Source of the DNA: Mycolicibacterium sp. J2
Lineage (GTDB): Bacteria; Actinomycetota; Actinomycetes; Mycobacteriales; Mycobacteriaceae
Assembly (NCBI RefSeq): GCF_026240945.1
Contig: NZ_JAPFPY010000011.1
Coordinates: 180,784-244,783 of the forward strand
Length of the DNA stretch: 64,000 nucleotides
Reading direction: 5' to 3'
Positions 53,845-61,972 of this stretch are shown piece after piece. Made by a program: the position numbers and the translations under genes. Positions within the stretch are counted from its first letter, which is position 1, and each line of letters opens with the position of its first letter. Below the pieces are notes generated by a model that searched no databases, was not told the origin of the DNA, and saw nothing but the letters and a program-made list of their open reading frames with translations.

Positions 53845-55959
53845 ATGAATGAGCTTGCCGACCTGGCAGCGCGCTACAAGGTGTCGACGGAGTTCCAGGA
53901 CTGGACCGGACGGCGCGTTCCGGTGCCCGAGGCGACGCTGGTGTCGGTGCTGGGCGCCCTGGGGGTGCCGGCCGCCACCCAGGACGAGCGCCGGGCCGCG
54001 CTGGCCGAGCACGAACGCGAGTACTGGGAGCGGACACTGCCGCCGACCGTGGTTGCGCGGACCGGCACCACGACGTCGTTCTGGGTGCACGTCACCCACG
54101 GCGACCCGGTCGGATTGTGGCTGCGACTGGAGGACGGGTCGGTGCGCACCGGTCTGCGTCAGCTCGAAAACAACCGCCCGCCATACGATCTGGACGGCCG
54201 GTTGGTCGGCGAGGCGACGTTCGAGGTGCCCGCCGACCTGCCGCCGGGTTATCACCGGTTACATGCCCAGACCGGCGGTACCGACAGCAGCGCCCTGCTC
54301 ATCGTGTCCCCCGCCACGCTCAGCCCGCCGCCGGGACGCCATTGGGGGCTGGCCACCCAGCTGTACAGCGTCACATCGGAAAACTCGTGGGGTATCGGCG
54401 ATCTGACCGACCTCACCGATCTCGCGGTGTGGTCGGCGGCCCGGCACGGCGCCGGGTTCATCCTGGTGAACCCGTTACACGCGGCCGCACCGGTGCCCCC
54501 GATGGAACCCTCGCCCTATCTGCCCACCTCGCGGCGCTTCGTCAACCCCATCTATCTGCGCATAGAGGCCATCCCGGAGTACGCATTCCTGCGCAAAAGG
54601 TCGCCGCTGGGTAAGGCACGTGCGGAACTGGCTGCCCGCGCCCACCGGAAGAAGCGCATCGACCGGGACGCGGTGTGGAAGACCAAACGTGCTGCGCTGA
54701 AACACGTTTACCGGGTCAAGCGGTCGGCGGGGCGGGAGTTGGCGTATGCGGCCTATCTGGCCAGGGAGGGACGCAGCCTCGACGATTTCGCCACCTGGTG
54801 TGTGCTGGCGCAGGAATACGGCCCCGACTGGCACCGTTGGCCGGCGCAGTTGCAGCATCCCGGTAACGCGGCCGTGGCCGAGTTCGCCGCCGCTCACGCC
54901 GCCGATGTCGATTTCCACCGCTGGCTGCAGTGGCTGCTCGACGAGCAGCTGACCGGCGCGCAGGCCACCGCCGAGCAGGCCGGGATGGCGCTGGGCATCA
55001 TGCACGACCTGGCCGTCGGCGTCGATCCCAACGGTGCCGATGCCTGGGCGTTGCAGGATGTGCTGGCCCTCGGTGTCAGCGCCGGCGCGCCGCCGGACGA
55101 GTTCAACCAGCTGGGCCAGGACTGGTCCCAGCCGCCGTGGCGGCCCGACCAGTTGGAGCGGGCGGGTTACGCACCGTTCCGGGCCCTGGTGCACGCCGTC
55201 TTGCGGCACGCAGGTGGCGTGCGCATCGACCACATCATCGGGTTGTTCCGGTTGTGGTGGATTCCCGACGGTGCCGCCCCGACCGAGGGCACCTATGTCC
55301 GGTATGACCACGAGGCGATGATCGGCATCGTGGCACTGGAGGCTCAGCGGGCCGGCGCAGTGGTCGTGGGCGAGGATCTGGGCACCGTGGAACCGTGGGT
55401 GCGCGACTATCTGCGCGAGCGCGGGCTGTTCGGGACCTCGATCCTGTGGTTCGAGCTGGACCGCGACGGGTCCAATTCGCCATTGGCCGCCGAACGCTGG
55501 CGGGAATACTGCCTGGCCTCGGTGACCACCCACGATCTGCCCCCGACCGCCGGCTACCTGGCCGGCGAGCACGTCCGGTTGCGTGCCGAGCTGGGCCTGC
55601 TGACCCGGCCGGCGGACGAGGAACTGGCCGACGACCGCGCCGCGCAGGCCTCCTGGCTGGCCGAGCTGCAGCGACGGGGGCTGGTGGGCGCCGAGGCTGA
55701 CACCGCGGAGATCATCCGCGGGCTCTACGCCTACCTCGGCCGCACACCGTCGCGGCTGCTGGCGCTGGCCCTGCCGGATGCCGTCGGCGATCTGCGTACC
55801 CAGAACCAGCCCGGCACCACCGACGAATATCCGAACTGGCGCGTCCCGCTGACCGGCCCCGACGGGCGGCGCCTGCTGCTGGAGGATGTCTTCACCGATC
55901 CCCGGGCGGCCGCACTGGCCGATGTAATGAACGCGCAGGTACGGGCGATGAACCCGTGA
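53845..55959 (+). CDS. malQ: 4-alpha-glucanotransferase
   Basis: GH77 enzyme that transfers maltosyl or longer glucan units in glycogen and maltodextrin metabolism; 704 residues. The actinobacterial N-terminal extension is present (about 1-150). Catalytic-barrel landmarks are AVQLYSV-like ATQLYSVTSENSWGIGDLTD (about 172-191), PYLPTSRRFVNPIYLRIEAI, VRIDHIIGLFRLWWIPDG (nucleophile Asp, about 461), AVVVGEDLGTVEPWV (acid/base Glu, about 512), and SVTTHDLPPTAGYLAGEH (Asp). The ATG at 53845 starts MNELADLAARYKVSTEF, like homologues. A longer open frame upstream is antisense to the MFS gene and not real. In M. tuberculosis malQ is Rv1781c, next to ESX-5, which is missing here. Confidence 0.95.
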   Translation: MNELADLAARYKVSTEFQDWTGRRVPVPEATLVSVLGALGVPAATQDERRAALAEHEREYWERTLPPTVVARTGTTTSFWVHVTHGDPVGLWLRLEDGSVRTGLRQLENNRPPYDLDGRLVGEATFEVPADLPPGYHRLHAQTGGTDSSALLIVSPATLSPPPGRHWGLATQLYSVTSENSWGIGDLTDLTDLAVWSAARHGAGFILVNPLHAAAPVPPMEPSPYLPTSRRFVNPIYLRIEAIPEYAFLRKRSPLGKARAELAARAHRKKRIDRDAVWKTKRAALKHVYRVKRSAGRELAYAAYLAREGRSLDDFATWCVLAQEYGPDWHRWPAQLQHPGNAAVAEFAAAHAADVDFHRWLQWLLDEQLTGAQATAEQAGMALGIMHDLAVGVDPNGADAWALQDVLALGVSAGAPPDEFNQLGQDWSQPPWRPDQLERAGYAPFRALVHAVLRHAGGVRIDHIIGLFRLWWIPDGAAPTEGTYVRYDHEAMIGIVALEAQRAGAVVVGEDLGTVEPWVRDYLRERGLFGTSILWFELDRDGSNSPLAAERWREYCLASVTTHDLPPTAGYLAGEHVRLRAELGLLTRPADEELADDRAAQASWLAELQRRGLVGAEADTAEIIRGLYAYLGRTPSRLLALALPDAVGDLRTQNQPGTTDEYPNWRVPLTGPDGRRLLLEDVFTDPRAAALADVMNAQVRAMNP

Positions 55960-56023
55960 CTGGAGTTTCTCAGGGTGGGTATCTGAGATATCTTCGCAGC
56001 GCACCGCGATAACCGGAGGTCAC

Positions 56024-56467
56024 GTGAAGAAGTTGGTTGTACTCGGCATCGGTGGATTCGCCGTGCTTGCCGCAGGGGGTTCGGCGGCCCTGGTCAGCGC
56101 CGGTATCGCGAGTTCGGATCCGGCCGGCGGGGCCAACCCGTACAGCGTGCTCGGCGAGCCGTACGGCAAAGCGGTGGCGATCCTGCGCAGCCAGGGTGTG
56201 CGGTCCAGCTTCGGCGGTTCGGTCGGCAGCGACCTGCCGCAGGCACAGTGCATCGTGAGCGGCCAGAAGGCCACCTCCGCCGGGAAGATGATCCTCAACC
56301 TGGACTGCACCAAGAAGGCGTACGACGACGCACAGGCCAGCACCCCGTCCTCCGGTGGCGGCGTCGCCGCCGTTCCCGGCGGCCCGACCGTCGGGTCCAA
56401 CGGCGTCACCACGGTCACCCCGACCCCGGTCGGGCCGCAGCCCGGAATGACGATTCCGGGGGCCTGA
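56024..56467 (+). CDS. Small exported protein of unknown function
   Basis: Secreted or envelope protein of 147 residues. The signal peptide is MKKLVVLGIGGFAVLAAGGS, with cleavage probably near ASSDP (about 31). The mature part has a conserved-looking core PYSVLGEPYGKAVAILRSQG (about 39-58) with two Cys (QCIVSG, LDCTKK) that can form a disulfide. The tail from about 105 is low-complexity Gly/Pro/Thr/Val. The core is like other small mycobacterial secreted proteins with one disulfide, but no function is known. It starts with GTG 64 bases after malQ, with GGAGG before it. Confidence 0.75.
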   Translation: MKKLVVLGIGGFAVLAAGGSAALVSAGIASSDPAGGANPYSVLGEPYGKAVAILRSQGVRSSFGGSVGSDLPQAQCIVSGQKATSAGKMILNLDCTKKAYDDAQASTPSSGGGVAAVPGGPTVGSNGVTTVTPTPVGPQPGMTIPGA

Positions 56468-56475
56468 GCCGGACG

Positions 56476-57063
56476 GTGGGCCTCGATCCGGTGGACCGGT
56501 TGGCGCTGTCCGACCTGGTCCACCTGTACGCCGCCGGCGTCGATGATCGCAGGTTCGACGACGTGATCGAGTTATTCACCGACACAGCCGAATTCCGACT
56601 TCCGGCACCGCCGCGTCAGCTGACGCCGGCCCGCACCGAACATGGCCACCGCGGAGTTCGCGCCGCCATGGCCGCCCTCAGCGCGGTCGAGCGCACCGAA
56701 CACGCCATCGTGGGTGAGGTGTACGCGCCGGGTCCGCAACCCGGATATGCGCTGGGCCGCATCACCTGCATCGCCCACCATTGGAGCCGCCGCGGCACCG
56801 AGATCGACGATGTGGTGTGGCACCTGCGCTACGACGACGAATACCTGCGCACCCCGGCGGGGTGGCGTATCCACGGCAGGGCCCTGACCATCAACGCGAT
56901 CGAGACCCGCCAGGCCCGTCAGCTCCGCGATCATCGTGAGCATCGCGATCATCAAGGGCCTGAGTCAACCAATCCAACAGCGGTTGTTGACCTTTCAGAA
57001 TCTTCGACCGCGCCGACGGCACGTCGAACCAGCCCACCCGGTCCAGCTCCGGGTACTCGGTGA
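56476..57063 (+). CDS. SnoaL/NTF2-like protein with antisense-encoded tail
   Basis: Protein of 195 residues. Residues about 8-145 form an NTF2-like (SnoaL) fold: LSDLVHLYAAGVDDRRFDDV, IELFTDTAEFRLP, HAIVGEVYAPG, and TPAGWRIHGRALTINAIE. Such proteins are ketosteroid isomerase relatives, hydratases or binding proteins; no activity can be given. The GTG at 56476 is a choice based on the domain start. The last 50 residues, charged and then Pro/Thr-rich, lie antisense to the Nudix gene and look like a run-on after loss of an earlier stop. The overlap with that gene is 173 bases. Confidence 0.7.
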   Translation: MGLDPVDRLALSDLVHLYAAGVDDRRFDDVIELFTDTAEFRLPAPPRQLTPARTEHGHRGVRAAMAALSAVERTEHAIVGEVYAPGPQPGYALGRITCIAHHWSRRGTEIDDVVWHLRYDDEYLRTPAGWRIHGRALTINAIETRQARQLRDHREHRDHQGPESTNPTAVVDLSESSTAPTARRTSPPGPAPGTR

Positions 57064-57409
57064 CCTTGCCGGAACCGCGCGGCCACTCCAGTGAGAAGGT
57101 GTTACTCACCGCCGTGGCGACATCGAGGTCACCTTCGACGGCGTAGGCCGCGACGATTTTGCCGCCGGGCTGCTTGAGCGGCGGGAAGGCGATATACGGC
57201 CCGTCGGGCAGCAGCACGCCGGTCTCTTCGGCGAACTCGCGGCGCGCCGCATCCCACGGGTGCTCGTCCTGCGCGTACTCCCCCTTCGGTATGGACCACG
57301 CTCCGTCGTCCTTGCGCGCCCAGAACGGTCCGCCGGGATGTCCCAGTAACACCTCGAGGGCACCGCGGGTGGTGCGGTACAGCAACAGACCGGCGCTGTG
57401 GCGGGGCAT
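56891..57409 (-). CDS. Nudix hydrolase
   Basis: Nudix pyrophosphohydrolase of 172 residues. The Nudix box is complete: GEYAQDEHPWDAARREFAEE then TGV (Gly43 to Val65), which binds the metal and the diphosphate. The N-terminus MPRHSAGLLLYRTTRGALEV and the block FWARKDDGAWSIPKGEYAQD are of the DUF-type NTP pyrophosphohydrolase seen widely in actinobacteria. The WFDVPSARSKILKGQQPLLD end is conserved. The last 20 residues are charged and lie antisense to the SnoaL-like gene. Substrate is unknown; nucleotide cleanup is probable. Confidence 0.88.
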   Translation of the reverse strand: MPRHSAGLLLYRTTRGALEVLLGHPGGPFWARKDDGAWSIPKGEYAQDEHPWDAARREFAEETGVLLPDGPYIAFPPLKQPGGKIVAAYAVEGDLDVATAVSNTFSLEWPRGSGKVTEYPELDRVGWFDVPSARSKILKGQQPLLDWLTQALDDRDAHDDRGADGPGGSRSR

Positions 57410-57454
57410 CGCCCCACTGTAGGCAACGAGCGGTCGGCCACTACAGTCACCACC

Positions 57455-58249
57455 GTGGCCGACACCCACCACTACACCCGGTATGTCGCCCTCGGCGACA
57501 GCCAGACCGAGGGTCTCTGGGATACCGATTCCAGCGGGGCTCTCATCGGCTTCGCCGATCGGCTGGCGATGCGGCTCGACACCCATTGCCCTGGTGTCGA
57601 ATACGCCAATCTGGCCGTCCGCGGGAAACGCATCCGTGACGTGCTGGATGCCCAACTTCCGGCGGCGCTGGCCATGCAACCGGACCTGGTCACCGTCTGC
57701 GTCGGCATGAACGACGTGACGCGTCCGGGCCGCAAGTTCGACGGCGCTCTGGTCGACCTGGACACCCTGTATGACCGGCTGGCCGAAACCGGCGCGACGG
57801 TGGTGACCACCACCTTTCCCGATCTGGCGCGGGTGTTGCCTGCCGGCCGGGTCCTGGTGCCGCGCGTCCTGCGGATCAACGACGCCATCCGCGCGGCCGC
57901 CGAACGGCACGGCTTCCGCCTCATCGACCTGTACACCGCGAACTCGATGACCGATCCCGAGACCTGGAGCGCCGACCGCGTCCACGGCAGCACCAAAGGG
58001 CATCAACTGTTCGCTGCGGCGGCCGCCGAGGCTCTGGGATTACCTGGTAGCAATCATGATTGGGCTCATGCGGCGGCATCCGTCACGGAGCAGTCGACGC
58101 TGTCGCGGTGGTACTCGCAGGCCATGTGGACCCGCAACATGCTGATGCCGTGGATCTGGCGGCACCTGCGAGGCCGCTCGGCCAGCATCGGCGGCGGGCC
58201 ACGGCATCCGGAGTTGCTCCCGGTGACGGCGCGCTCGGAGGCCCGGTAA
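57455..58249 (+). CDS. SGNH/GDSL-family hydrolase
   Basis: Esterase or acylhydrolase of 264 residues. The four SGNH blocks can be seen: GDSQTEG (Ser16, about 14-20), the Gly in LAVRGKRIRD, GMNDVTR (Asn, about 88), and DRVHGSTKGHQ (Asp and His, about 173-179). There is no signal peptide or membrane segment, so it acts in the cytosol. After the catalytic domain there is a tail of about 65 residues rich in Trp (MWTRNMLMPWIWRHLRG), which could sit on the membrane. The GTG at 57455 gives the start near block I. It is divergent from the Nudix gene. Confidence 0.85.
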   Translation: MADTHHYTRYVALGDSQTEGLWDTDSSGALIGFADRLAMRLDTHCPGVEYANLAVRGKRIRDVLDAQLPAALAMQPDLVTVCVGMNDVTRPGRKFDGALVDLDTLYDRLAETGATVVTTTFPDLARVLPAGRVLVPRVLRINDAIRAAAERHGFRLIDLYTANSMTDPETWSADRVHGSTKGHQLFAAAAAEALGLPGSNHDWAHAAASVTEQSTLSRWYSQAMWTRNMLMPWIWRHLRGRSASIGGGPRHPELLPVTARSEAR

Positions 58250-58260
58250 CCGGACGGCGC

Positions 58261-58836
58261 TCAGATGCCCGTCCAGGCGGAGTCGATCATCTCTGCGATG
58301 TTGATCACCTTGGCCTGCTGGGCAGCCGGGTTGTCGATCTCCCCGCTGACATGGGCGGCGATGAACCGCTTGATCTCGGCGTCGATCCCGGCCATCACCC
58401 GCAACACCTCGGCACGCAGCGTTTTCGACGTGACGTGAATGGTGATGTCCCTGGGCTGCGGTTTCTGCACGTCCAGCACCAGTGCCAGCGGCTCGGCGGC
58501 CCGCGCCACGGCCTGCAGCGCGATCTCGCCGAAGACGATGAACTGGGGCCGGTCGATCCTGAGGTCGATGACCATGTTGATCTCCAGCGGGATCCGGATG
58601 TCGAAGCTGAAGTTCAGCCCGGAGTGGCGGGCCACCCGCGGCTGCTGGATCCGGACCTTGGCGGAGACCTTGGCGATTCGGCCGGGTCCCTGCCCGATGG
58701 GCCCCATCTGGAATTCGTCGCCGGCGATCGAGCCGATCGCATCGCCGACCCGCTGTTCGCTGACGGCGACTTCGAAGAATTTGCGACCGAACTCTTCATA
58801 GGTCATGTACCCCGCCGGGTACTCAATCTCAGACAT
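58261..58836 (-). CDS. Conserved protein of unknown function
   Basis: Protein of 191 residues that I do not recognise. It has no signal peptide or membrane segment. The first third is acidic with FEVAVSEQRVGDAIGSIAGD. The middle is rich in beta strands of alternating hydrophobic residues (RIAKVSAKVRIQQPRVARHS, FSFDIRIPLEINMVIDLRID), and the end is helical (EVLRVMAGIDAEIKRFIAAH). The strand-rich middle suggests a lipid-binding or beta-sandwich fold (inference). It lies next to an NTF2-like gene on the same strand, with 26 bases between. Confidence 0.75.
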   Translation of the reverse strand: MSEIEYPAGYMTYEEFGRKFFEVAVSEQRVGDAIGSIAGDEFQMGPIGQGPGRIAKVSAKVRIQQPRVARHSGLNFSFDIRIPLEINMVIDLRIDRPQFIVFGEIALQAVARAAEPLALVLDVQKPQPRDITIHVTSKTLRAEVLRVMAGIDAEIKRFIAAHVSGEIDNPAAQQAKVINIAEMIDSAWTGI

Positions 58837-58862
58837 GGTGGACCTACCGTCTCATGCCCGCA

Positions 58863-59654
58863 CTATTCGGCGAACACCCGCAGGCGGTGCAGGGCGGTCG
58901 GCCGGCGACCGAACTGTCCGATCAGCACGACGTCGCGTTCCCCGCGAACGCGCGCGGCCACATAACGTCCCACCGCCAACAGGGTCCGGGTCTGCGCCCC
59001 GGCAAGCAGGCCGACCAGCTCGGCCTGTGGCATCGGGGCGCCGTCACCCGCGGTCAGCTGGAGTCCGGCGCCGATGCGCCGTTTCACCGCCACCTCGTCC
59101 CCGGCGGCGGCGTCGGCGAGCAATCCGGACAGCAGCCGTTTGCCGCGCGCCCCGACGCCGGGCATACCCGCGGCGAATCCCAACGCGCCGGCCGGGCCCT
59201 GGTTGCGCAGCAGCGCGGCCGTCAACCGCAACCCCGCCGGCGCGGCCGCCACCCCGGCGCGGGCGAACTGCAGCGCCATCGCCGGCAGTTCCCAGTAGGC
59301 GCGCAGCGCGGCGATCCGCAACTCGTCGCCGTCGTGGCGCACGTCGTACCGCAGCACCGCCGGGATGTGCATGGTGACCGCAGGACCCATCGCGACCTCG
59401 AGAACTAGATCCCGTAGCACCATGTCACCGACGACGATGTCGACATCGCGGTGGAACGTGATGGTGCGCGGACCGATGAAGGTGTCGTAGAACCGTCGCA
59501 ACTGGTCACGGCCGATATGGGGGCGCGAGCCGACCGGATCTTGCACCCATCCGTCGGCGGTGAACAGCCCGACCCAGCCCTCCCGGTCGTGGGCGGCGGC
59601 CGCGGCCGGGGAACGTTCGACCGTGCTCAGGACCGCCAGGCGTGGTGTCGACAT
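58863..59654 (-). CDS. NTF2-like domain protein with C-terminal helical tail
   Basis: Protein of 263 residues. The N-terminal half (about 1-135) is NTF2-like: VERSPAAAAAHDREGWVGLF, DGWVQDPVGSRPHIGRDQLR, RFYDTFIGPRTITFHRDVDI and LRIAALRAYWELPAM. Such domains in mycobacteria often belong to ketosteroid-isomerase-like or hydratase proteins. The second half (about 140-263) is Ala/Gly/Arg-rich and helical, without a known fold. The ATG at 59654 has AAAGGAT before it. It is divergent from the small gene at 59694 with only 39 bases between, and cotranscribed with 58261-58836. Confidence 0.75.
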   Translation of the reverse strand: MSTPRLAVLSTVERSPAAAAAHDREGWVGLFTADGWVQDPVGSRPHIGRDQLRRFYDTFIGPRTITFHRDVDIVVGDMVLRDLVLEVAMGPAVTMHIPAVLRYDVRHDGDELRIAALRAYWELPAMALQFARAGVAAAPAGLRLTAALLRNQGPAGALGFAAGMPGVGARGKRLLSGLLADAAAGDEVAVKRRIGAGLQLTAGDGAPMPQAELVGLLAGAQTRTLLAVGRYVAARVRGERDVVLIGQFGRRPTALHRLRVFAE

Positions 59655-59693
59655 ATCCTTTCGTTTACCACCCTTGTGCGAAGGAGGACGGCA

Positions 59694-60050
59694 ATGAGCC
59701 AGAACGGGCCGTTCGGCATCGATCCCGAAGACTTCGACCGCTTGGCCCGCGAGGCCGGCGAGGGGCTGCGCGACGCACTCGACCGGTTCGGCAAACGCGC
59801 CGGCTGGTCCACGCTGATCGACCAGTTCACCGCCCAGTCGCGTCCGACCCGACCGGAGACCACCGGCGACACCGGAGACGGTGTGTGGGCCATCTACACC
59901 GTCGACGACGCTGGCGGAGCCCATATCGAGGAGGTGTATCCCAGCGAACTCGAGGCGTTGCGGGCCAACAAGAACAACACCGACCCGGCCCGAAGGGTGC
60001 GATTCCTGCCCTACGGCATCGCAGTGAGCGTGCTCGACGCTCCCGAATAG
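59694..60050 (+). CDS. Small conserved protein of unknown function
   Basis: Protein of 118 residues, not recognised. The first 40 residues are helical and charged (DPEDFDRLAREAGEGLRDAL, DRFGKRAGWSTLID). Then comes a linker rich in Thr and Asp and a small alpha/beta part (GVWAIYTVDDAGGAHIEEVY, PSELEALRANKNNTDPARRV, and FLPYGIAVSVLD). The C-terminal part resembles small actinobacterial proteins that respond to envelope stress, but I can give no function. A very good ribosome site (AAGGAGGACGGCA) precedes the ATG. Confidence 0.75.
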   Translation: MSQNGPFGIDPEDFDRLAREAGEGLRDALDRFGKRAGWSTLIDQFTAQSRPTRPETTGDTGDGVWAIYTVDDAGGAHIEEVYPSELEALRANKNNTDPARRVRFLPYGIAVSVLDAPE

Positions 60051-60087
60051 CCCGTGCACGTTTCGCCTTCCGATTAAGCTCTGCCGG

Positions 60088-60492
60088 ATGATGCGTGAAC
60101 TGACCGCGGCGGCGACGATTGCGTGCGCCGCGCTCGGGGCGGCCGCGCCGGCGTTCGCCGATGACGACCCCGGCCGCTATCCCAGCGACGTGCCGGGGAT
60201 GAATTACGACGCCTCATCGGGCGCGCCGTGCGACAACTACCAACTGTTCACGTTCGGACGCGGTCCCGGCGGCCAGGCCATGATGTGCCGTTGGGTGCCC
60301 AACCAGTGGCCGCCGGTGTACACCGGCTTCTGGATGCCGTCATATCCGCTCTACGGGGTGCAGCAAACCGGTGCTCCCTGCCCCGGGCCGCAGGCTGCTG
60401 CGCAATCCCCCGACGGCAAGCCGATGTTGTGCCTGGGTGCGCAGGGCTGGCAGCCCGGCTTCTTCACCGGTGACGGTTTCTTCCCTGTCTGA
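60088..60492 (+). CDS. Small secreted Cys-containing protein
   Basis: Exported protein of 134 residues. The signal peptide MMRELTAAATIACAALGAAA ends at AFA-DDD (about 24). The mature part is rich in Pro, Gly and aromatic residues, with Cys in SGAPCDNYQLF, AMMCRWVPNQ, GAPCPGPQ and MLCLGAQGWQPGFF, which can form two disulfides. Start may be the ATG at 60088 or 60091. I know no function; similar small secreted proteins are common in mycobacteria. It converges with the small gene at 60498. Confidence 0.75.
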   Translation: MMRELTAAATIACAALGAAAPAFADDDPGRYPSDVPGMNYDASSGAPCDNYQLFTFGRGPGGQAMMCRWVPNQWPPVYTGFWMPSYPLYGVQQTGAPCPGPQAAAQSPDGKPMLCLGAQGWQPGFFTGDGFFPV

Positions 60493-60497
60493 CCGGA

Positions 60498-60692
60498 TCA
60501 CCCGATGCTCGCGGCGACCTGATCGCTGACGTGGCGCGCCCAGTCGTCGATGCTGCGGCGCACCCCCGGCGAACATGCGCACACCGACACCTTCAGGTCG
60601 CTGGGTACGACGATCGAGTAATGCTGGATCAGCACCGGTGCCAGAACGGCCCAGGCGAACAGTTGCTCGCCGTGGTCATCGCTACCGGGCAT
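60498..60692 (-). CDS. Small protein at the end of the Asp23/AmaP operon
   Basis: Protein of 64 residues, MPGSDDHGEQLFAWAVLAPV at the start and VRRSIDDWARHVSDQVAASI near the end, with two Cys in VSVCACSPG. A strong ribosome site (GAAGGAGTCCC) lies before the ATG, and it overlaps the end of the preceding small membrane gene by 11 bases. This makes it a real gene despite its size. No family was recognised. It is the last gene of the envelope-stress run. Confidence 0.65.
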   Translation of the reverse strand: MPGSDDHGEQLFAWAVLAPVLIQHYSIVVPSDLKVSVCACSPGVRRSIDDWARHVSDQVAASIG

Positions 60693-60822
60693 GGGACTCC
60701 TTCGGTGGGGTTGGGTTCTTCGGCCTGTCGACCAGCCGGCCGAGCCCGCGCAGGACGACGCCCAGCATCACCGCGCCTGCGAACAGTGCGGCAATGACGG
60801 CATCCGTGGTCAACCGTGTCAT
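60682..60822 (-). CDS. Small single-span membrane protein
   Basis: Protein of 46 residues with one membrane segment: VIAALFAGAVMLGVVLRGLG (about 8-27), then a basic and Pro-rich tail (RLVDRPKNPTPPKESHAR). The start overlaps the AmaP-like gene stop as ATGA, and the stop overlaps the next small gene. Position in the Asp23/Gls24 operon suggests a membrane part of the same complex. No family name is known to me. Confidence 0.6.
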   Translation of the reverse strand: MTRLTTDAVIAALFAGAVMLGVVLRGLGRLVDRPKNPTPPKESHAR

Positions 60823-61400
60823 TCCAGGTTCCGTCCCTTCCGGGACGAGCCGCCGGCCTTGGCGACCTGCAGTACCGTCCGGGTCGCCACCGCGGAAGTG
60901 CCTGTGGCGCGGGCGATGTCGGCACACGTGGTGTCCACCGCGGCGATGACGCCGGACAGCGCGGCCGGGTGCGCGACCGTGACGGTCAGTTCGACGGTCG
61001 CGGTGCCGCGATCGGTGACAGCTTTGCCTTTGGCCGACTGCACATCCGGTTCCCGTTCCAGTGCCGAGGCCGCCGCCGACGCCACCCCGTCGAGATTCAC
61101 CGTGATGACGCCCGGGCCGGCGGTGCCGGGCACCCGCAGCACAGGTGCCTTGCGGCTCGGCACGTGCGACAGCAGCCAGACCAGCCCGATCAGCACCAGC
61201 AGCACTCCCGCGCCGGCGAGCTCCCACGGCCACCAGGTCGACTGAGTGGCACGCACGATCGGGCCCGTGCTGAACTCGTCGGGGATGCCGCGTACCGCGT
61301 GCGTGGGCCACAGCACGGCCACGGCCCCGATCGCGGCCAACGCCAGGCCCACGACAAGGGTGGCAGCCCGGTCGAGCAGATCGGTCGGGCGCACGCTCAT
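60819..61400 (-). CDS. AmaP-like membrane anchor of the Asp23 system
   Basis: Membrane protein of 193 residues. Two segments lie in the first half (TLVVGLALAAIGAVAVLWPT, about 14-33; ELAGAGVLLVLIGLVWLL, about 60-77). The C-terminal cytosolic domain (about 85-185) has the repeated small alpha/beta form of alkaline shock anchors (GPGVITVNLDGVASAAASAL, TATVELTVTVAHPAALSGVI). In Gram-positive bacteria AmaP anchors Asp23 to the membrane, and the same is likely here. The gene overlaps both neighbours by 4 bases (ATGA), so the operon is tightly coupled. Confidence 0.75.
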   Translation of the reverse strand: MSVRPTDLLDRAATLVVGLALAAIGAVAVLWPTHAVRGIPDEFSTGPIVRATQSTWWPWELAGAGVLLVLIGLVWLLSHVPSRKAPVLRVPGTAGPGVITVNLDGVASAAASALEREPDVQSAKGKAVTDRGTATVELTVTVAHPAALSGVIAAVDTTCADIARATGTSAVATRTVLQVAKAGGSSRKGRNLE

Positions 61401-61972
61401 GCCGAGGTACTCGTGCCGATCCGCACCGCGATCCGCGGTGGCGGCCGCAGTATTTCGGTGGCACTGCCGACCGCGGCGGTGACGGCGCCCATGGCCACAG
61501 TCCCGGCCGCAGCGCCGGAGTCGGCCCCGGTGAGGCCGACGTAGAGGGTCACCTTGCGGCGGGTGGCCTCCGCGCGCAGCACCTCGACGCCGGGCACGGC
61601 CGCGGCGGCGTGCGAGGCCAGTCGGGCCACATCGCGCGGCCGCATCCACACCGCCGTCGATGCGTCGACGGCGACCGCCGTCTTGCGCCGGGGCCGCAGC
61701 GCCGAGAACACCAGCCACCCCCCGGCGGCCAGCGCGACCGCTCCAGCCGGCAGCATCCACCATTGACTGTGCAACCCGTCGGCGGCAGCGACCGCGGCGC
61801 CGATCCAGGAGCTGCCGGCGATCCAGCCGAGCGTGACACCGGCTTCGCGCACCGCGAAAACACCCGCGGCGAGCATCACCGCGGCCAGGACCACCCCGAT
61901 GTACCGGGCGGTGGCGGTGGCGACGGGAACCCGGCCGGGTGCGGGCAGCGGAGCGGCATCGGCGGTCGTCAT
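61397..61972 (-). CDS. DUF6286-type membrane protein of the Asp23 operon
   Basis: Membrane protein of 191 residues with two N-terminal segments (YIGVVLAAVMLAAGVFAV, about 24-41; WWMLPAGAVALAAGGWLVFS, about 71-90) and a C-terminal cytosolic alpha/beta domain of about 95 residues (RDVARLASHAAAAVPGVEVL, KVTLYVGLTG). Family number is from memory. It is a relative of the next gene, and the two may form a heteromeric anchor for Asp23-like proteins. Overlaps of 4 bases on both sides show strict coupling. Confidence 0.72.
   Translation of the reverse strand: MTTADAAPLPAPGRVPVATATARYIGVVLAAVMLAAGVFAVREAGVTLGWIAGSSWIGAAVAAADGLHSQWWMLPAGAVALAAGGWLVFSALRPRRKTAVAVDASTAVWMRPRDVARLASHAAAAVPGVEVLRAEATRRKVTLYVGLTGADSGAAAGTVAMGAVTAAVGSATEILRPPPRIAVRIGTSTSA

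Noticed and set aside
55968..55988. TCTCAG/CTGAGA dyad after malQ as a terminator
   Set aside because: A 6-bp stem with no T tract is too weak to call.
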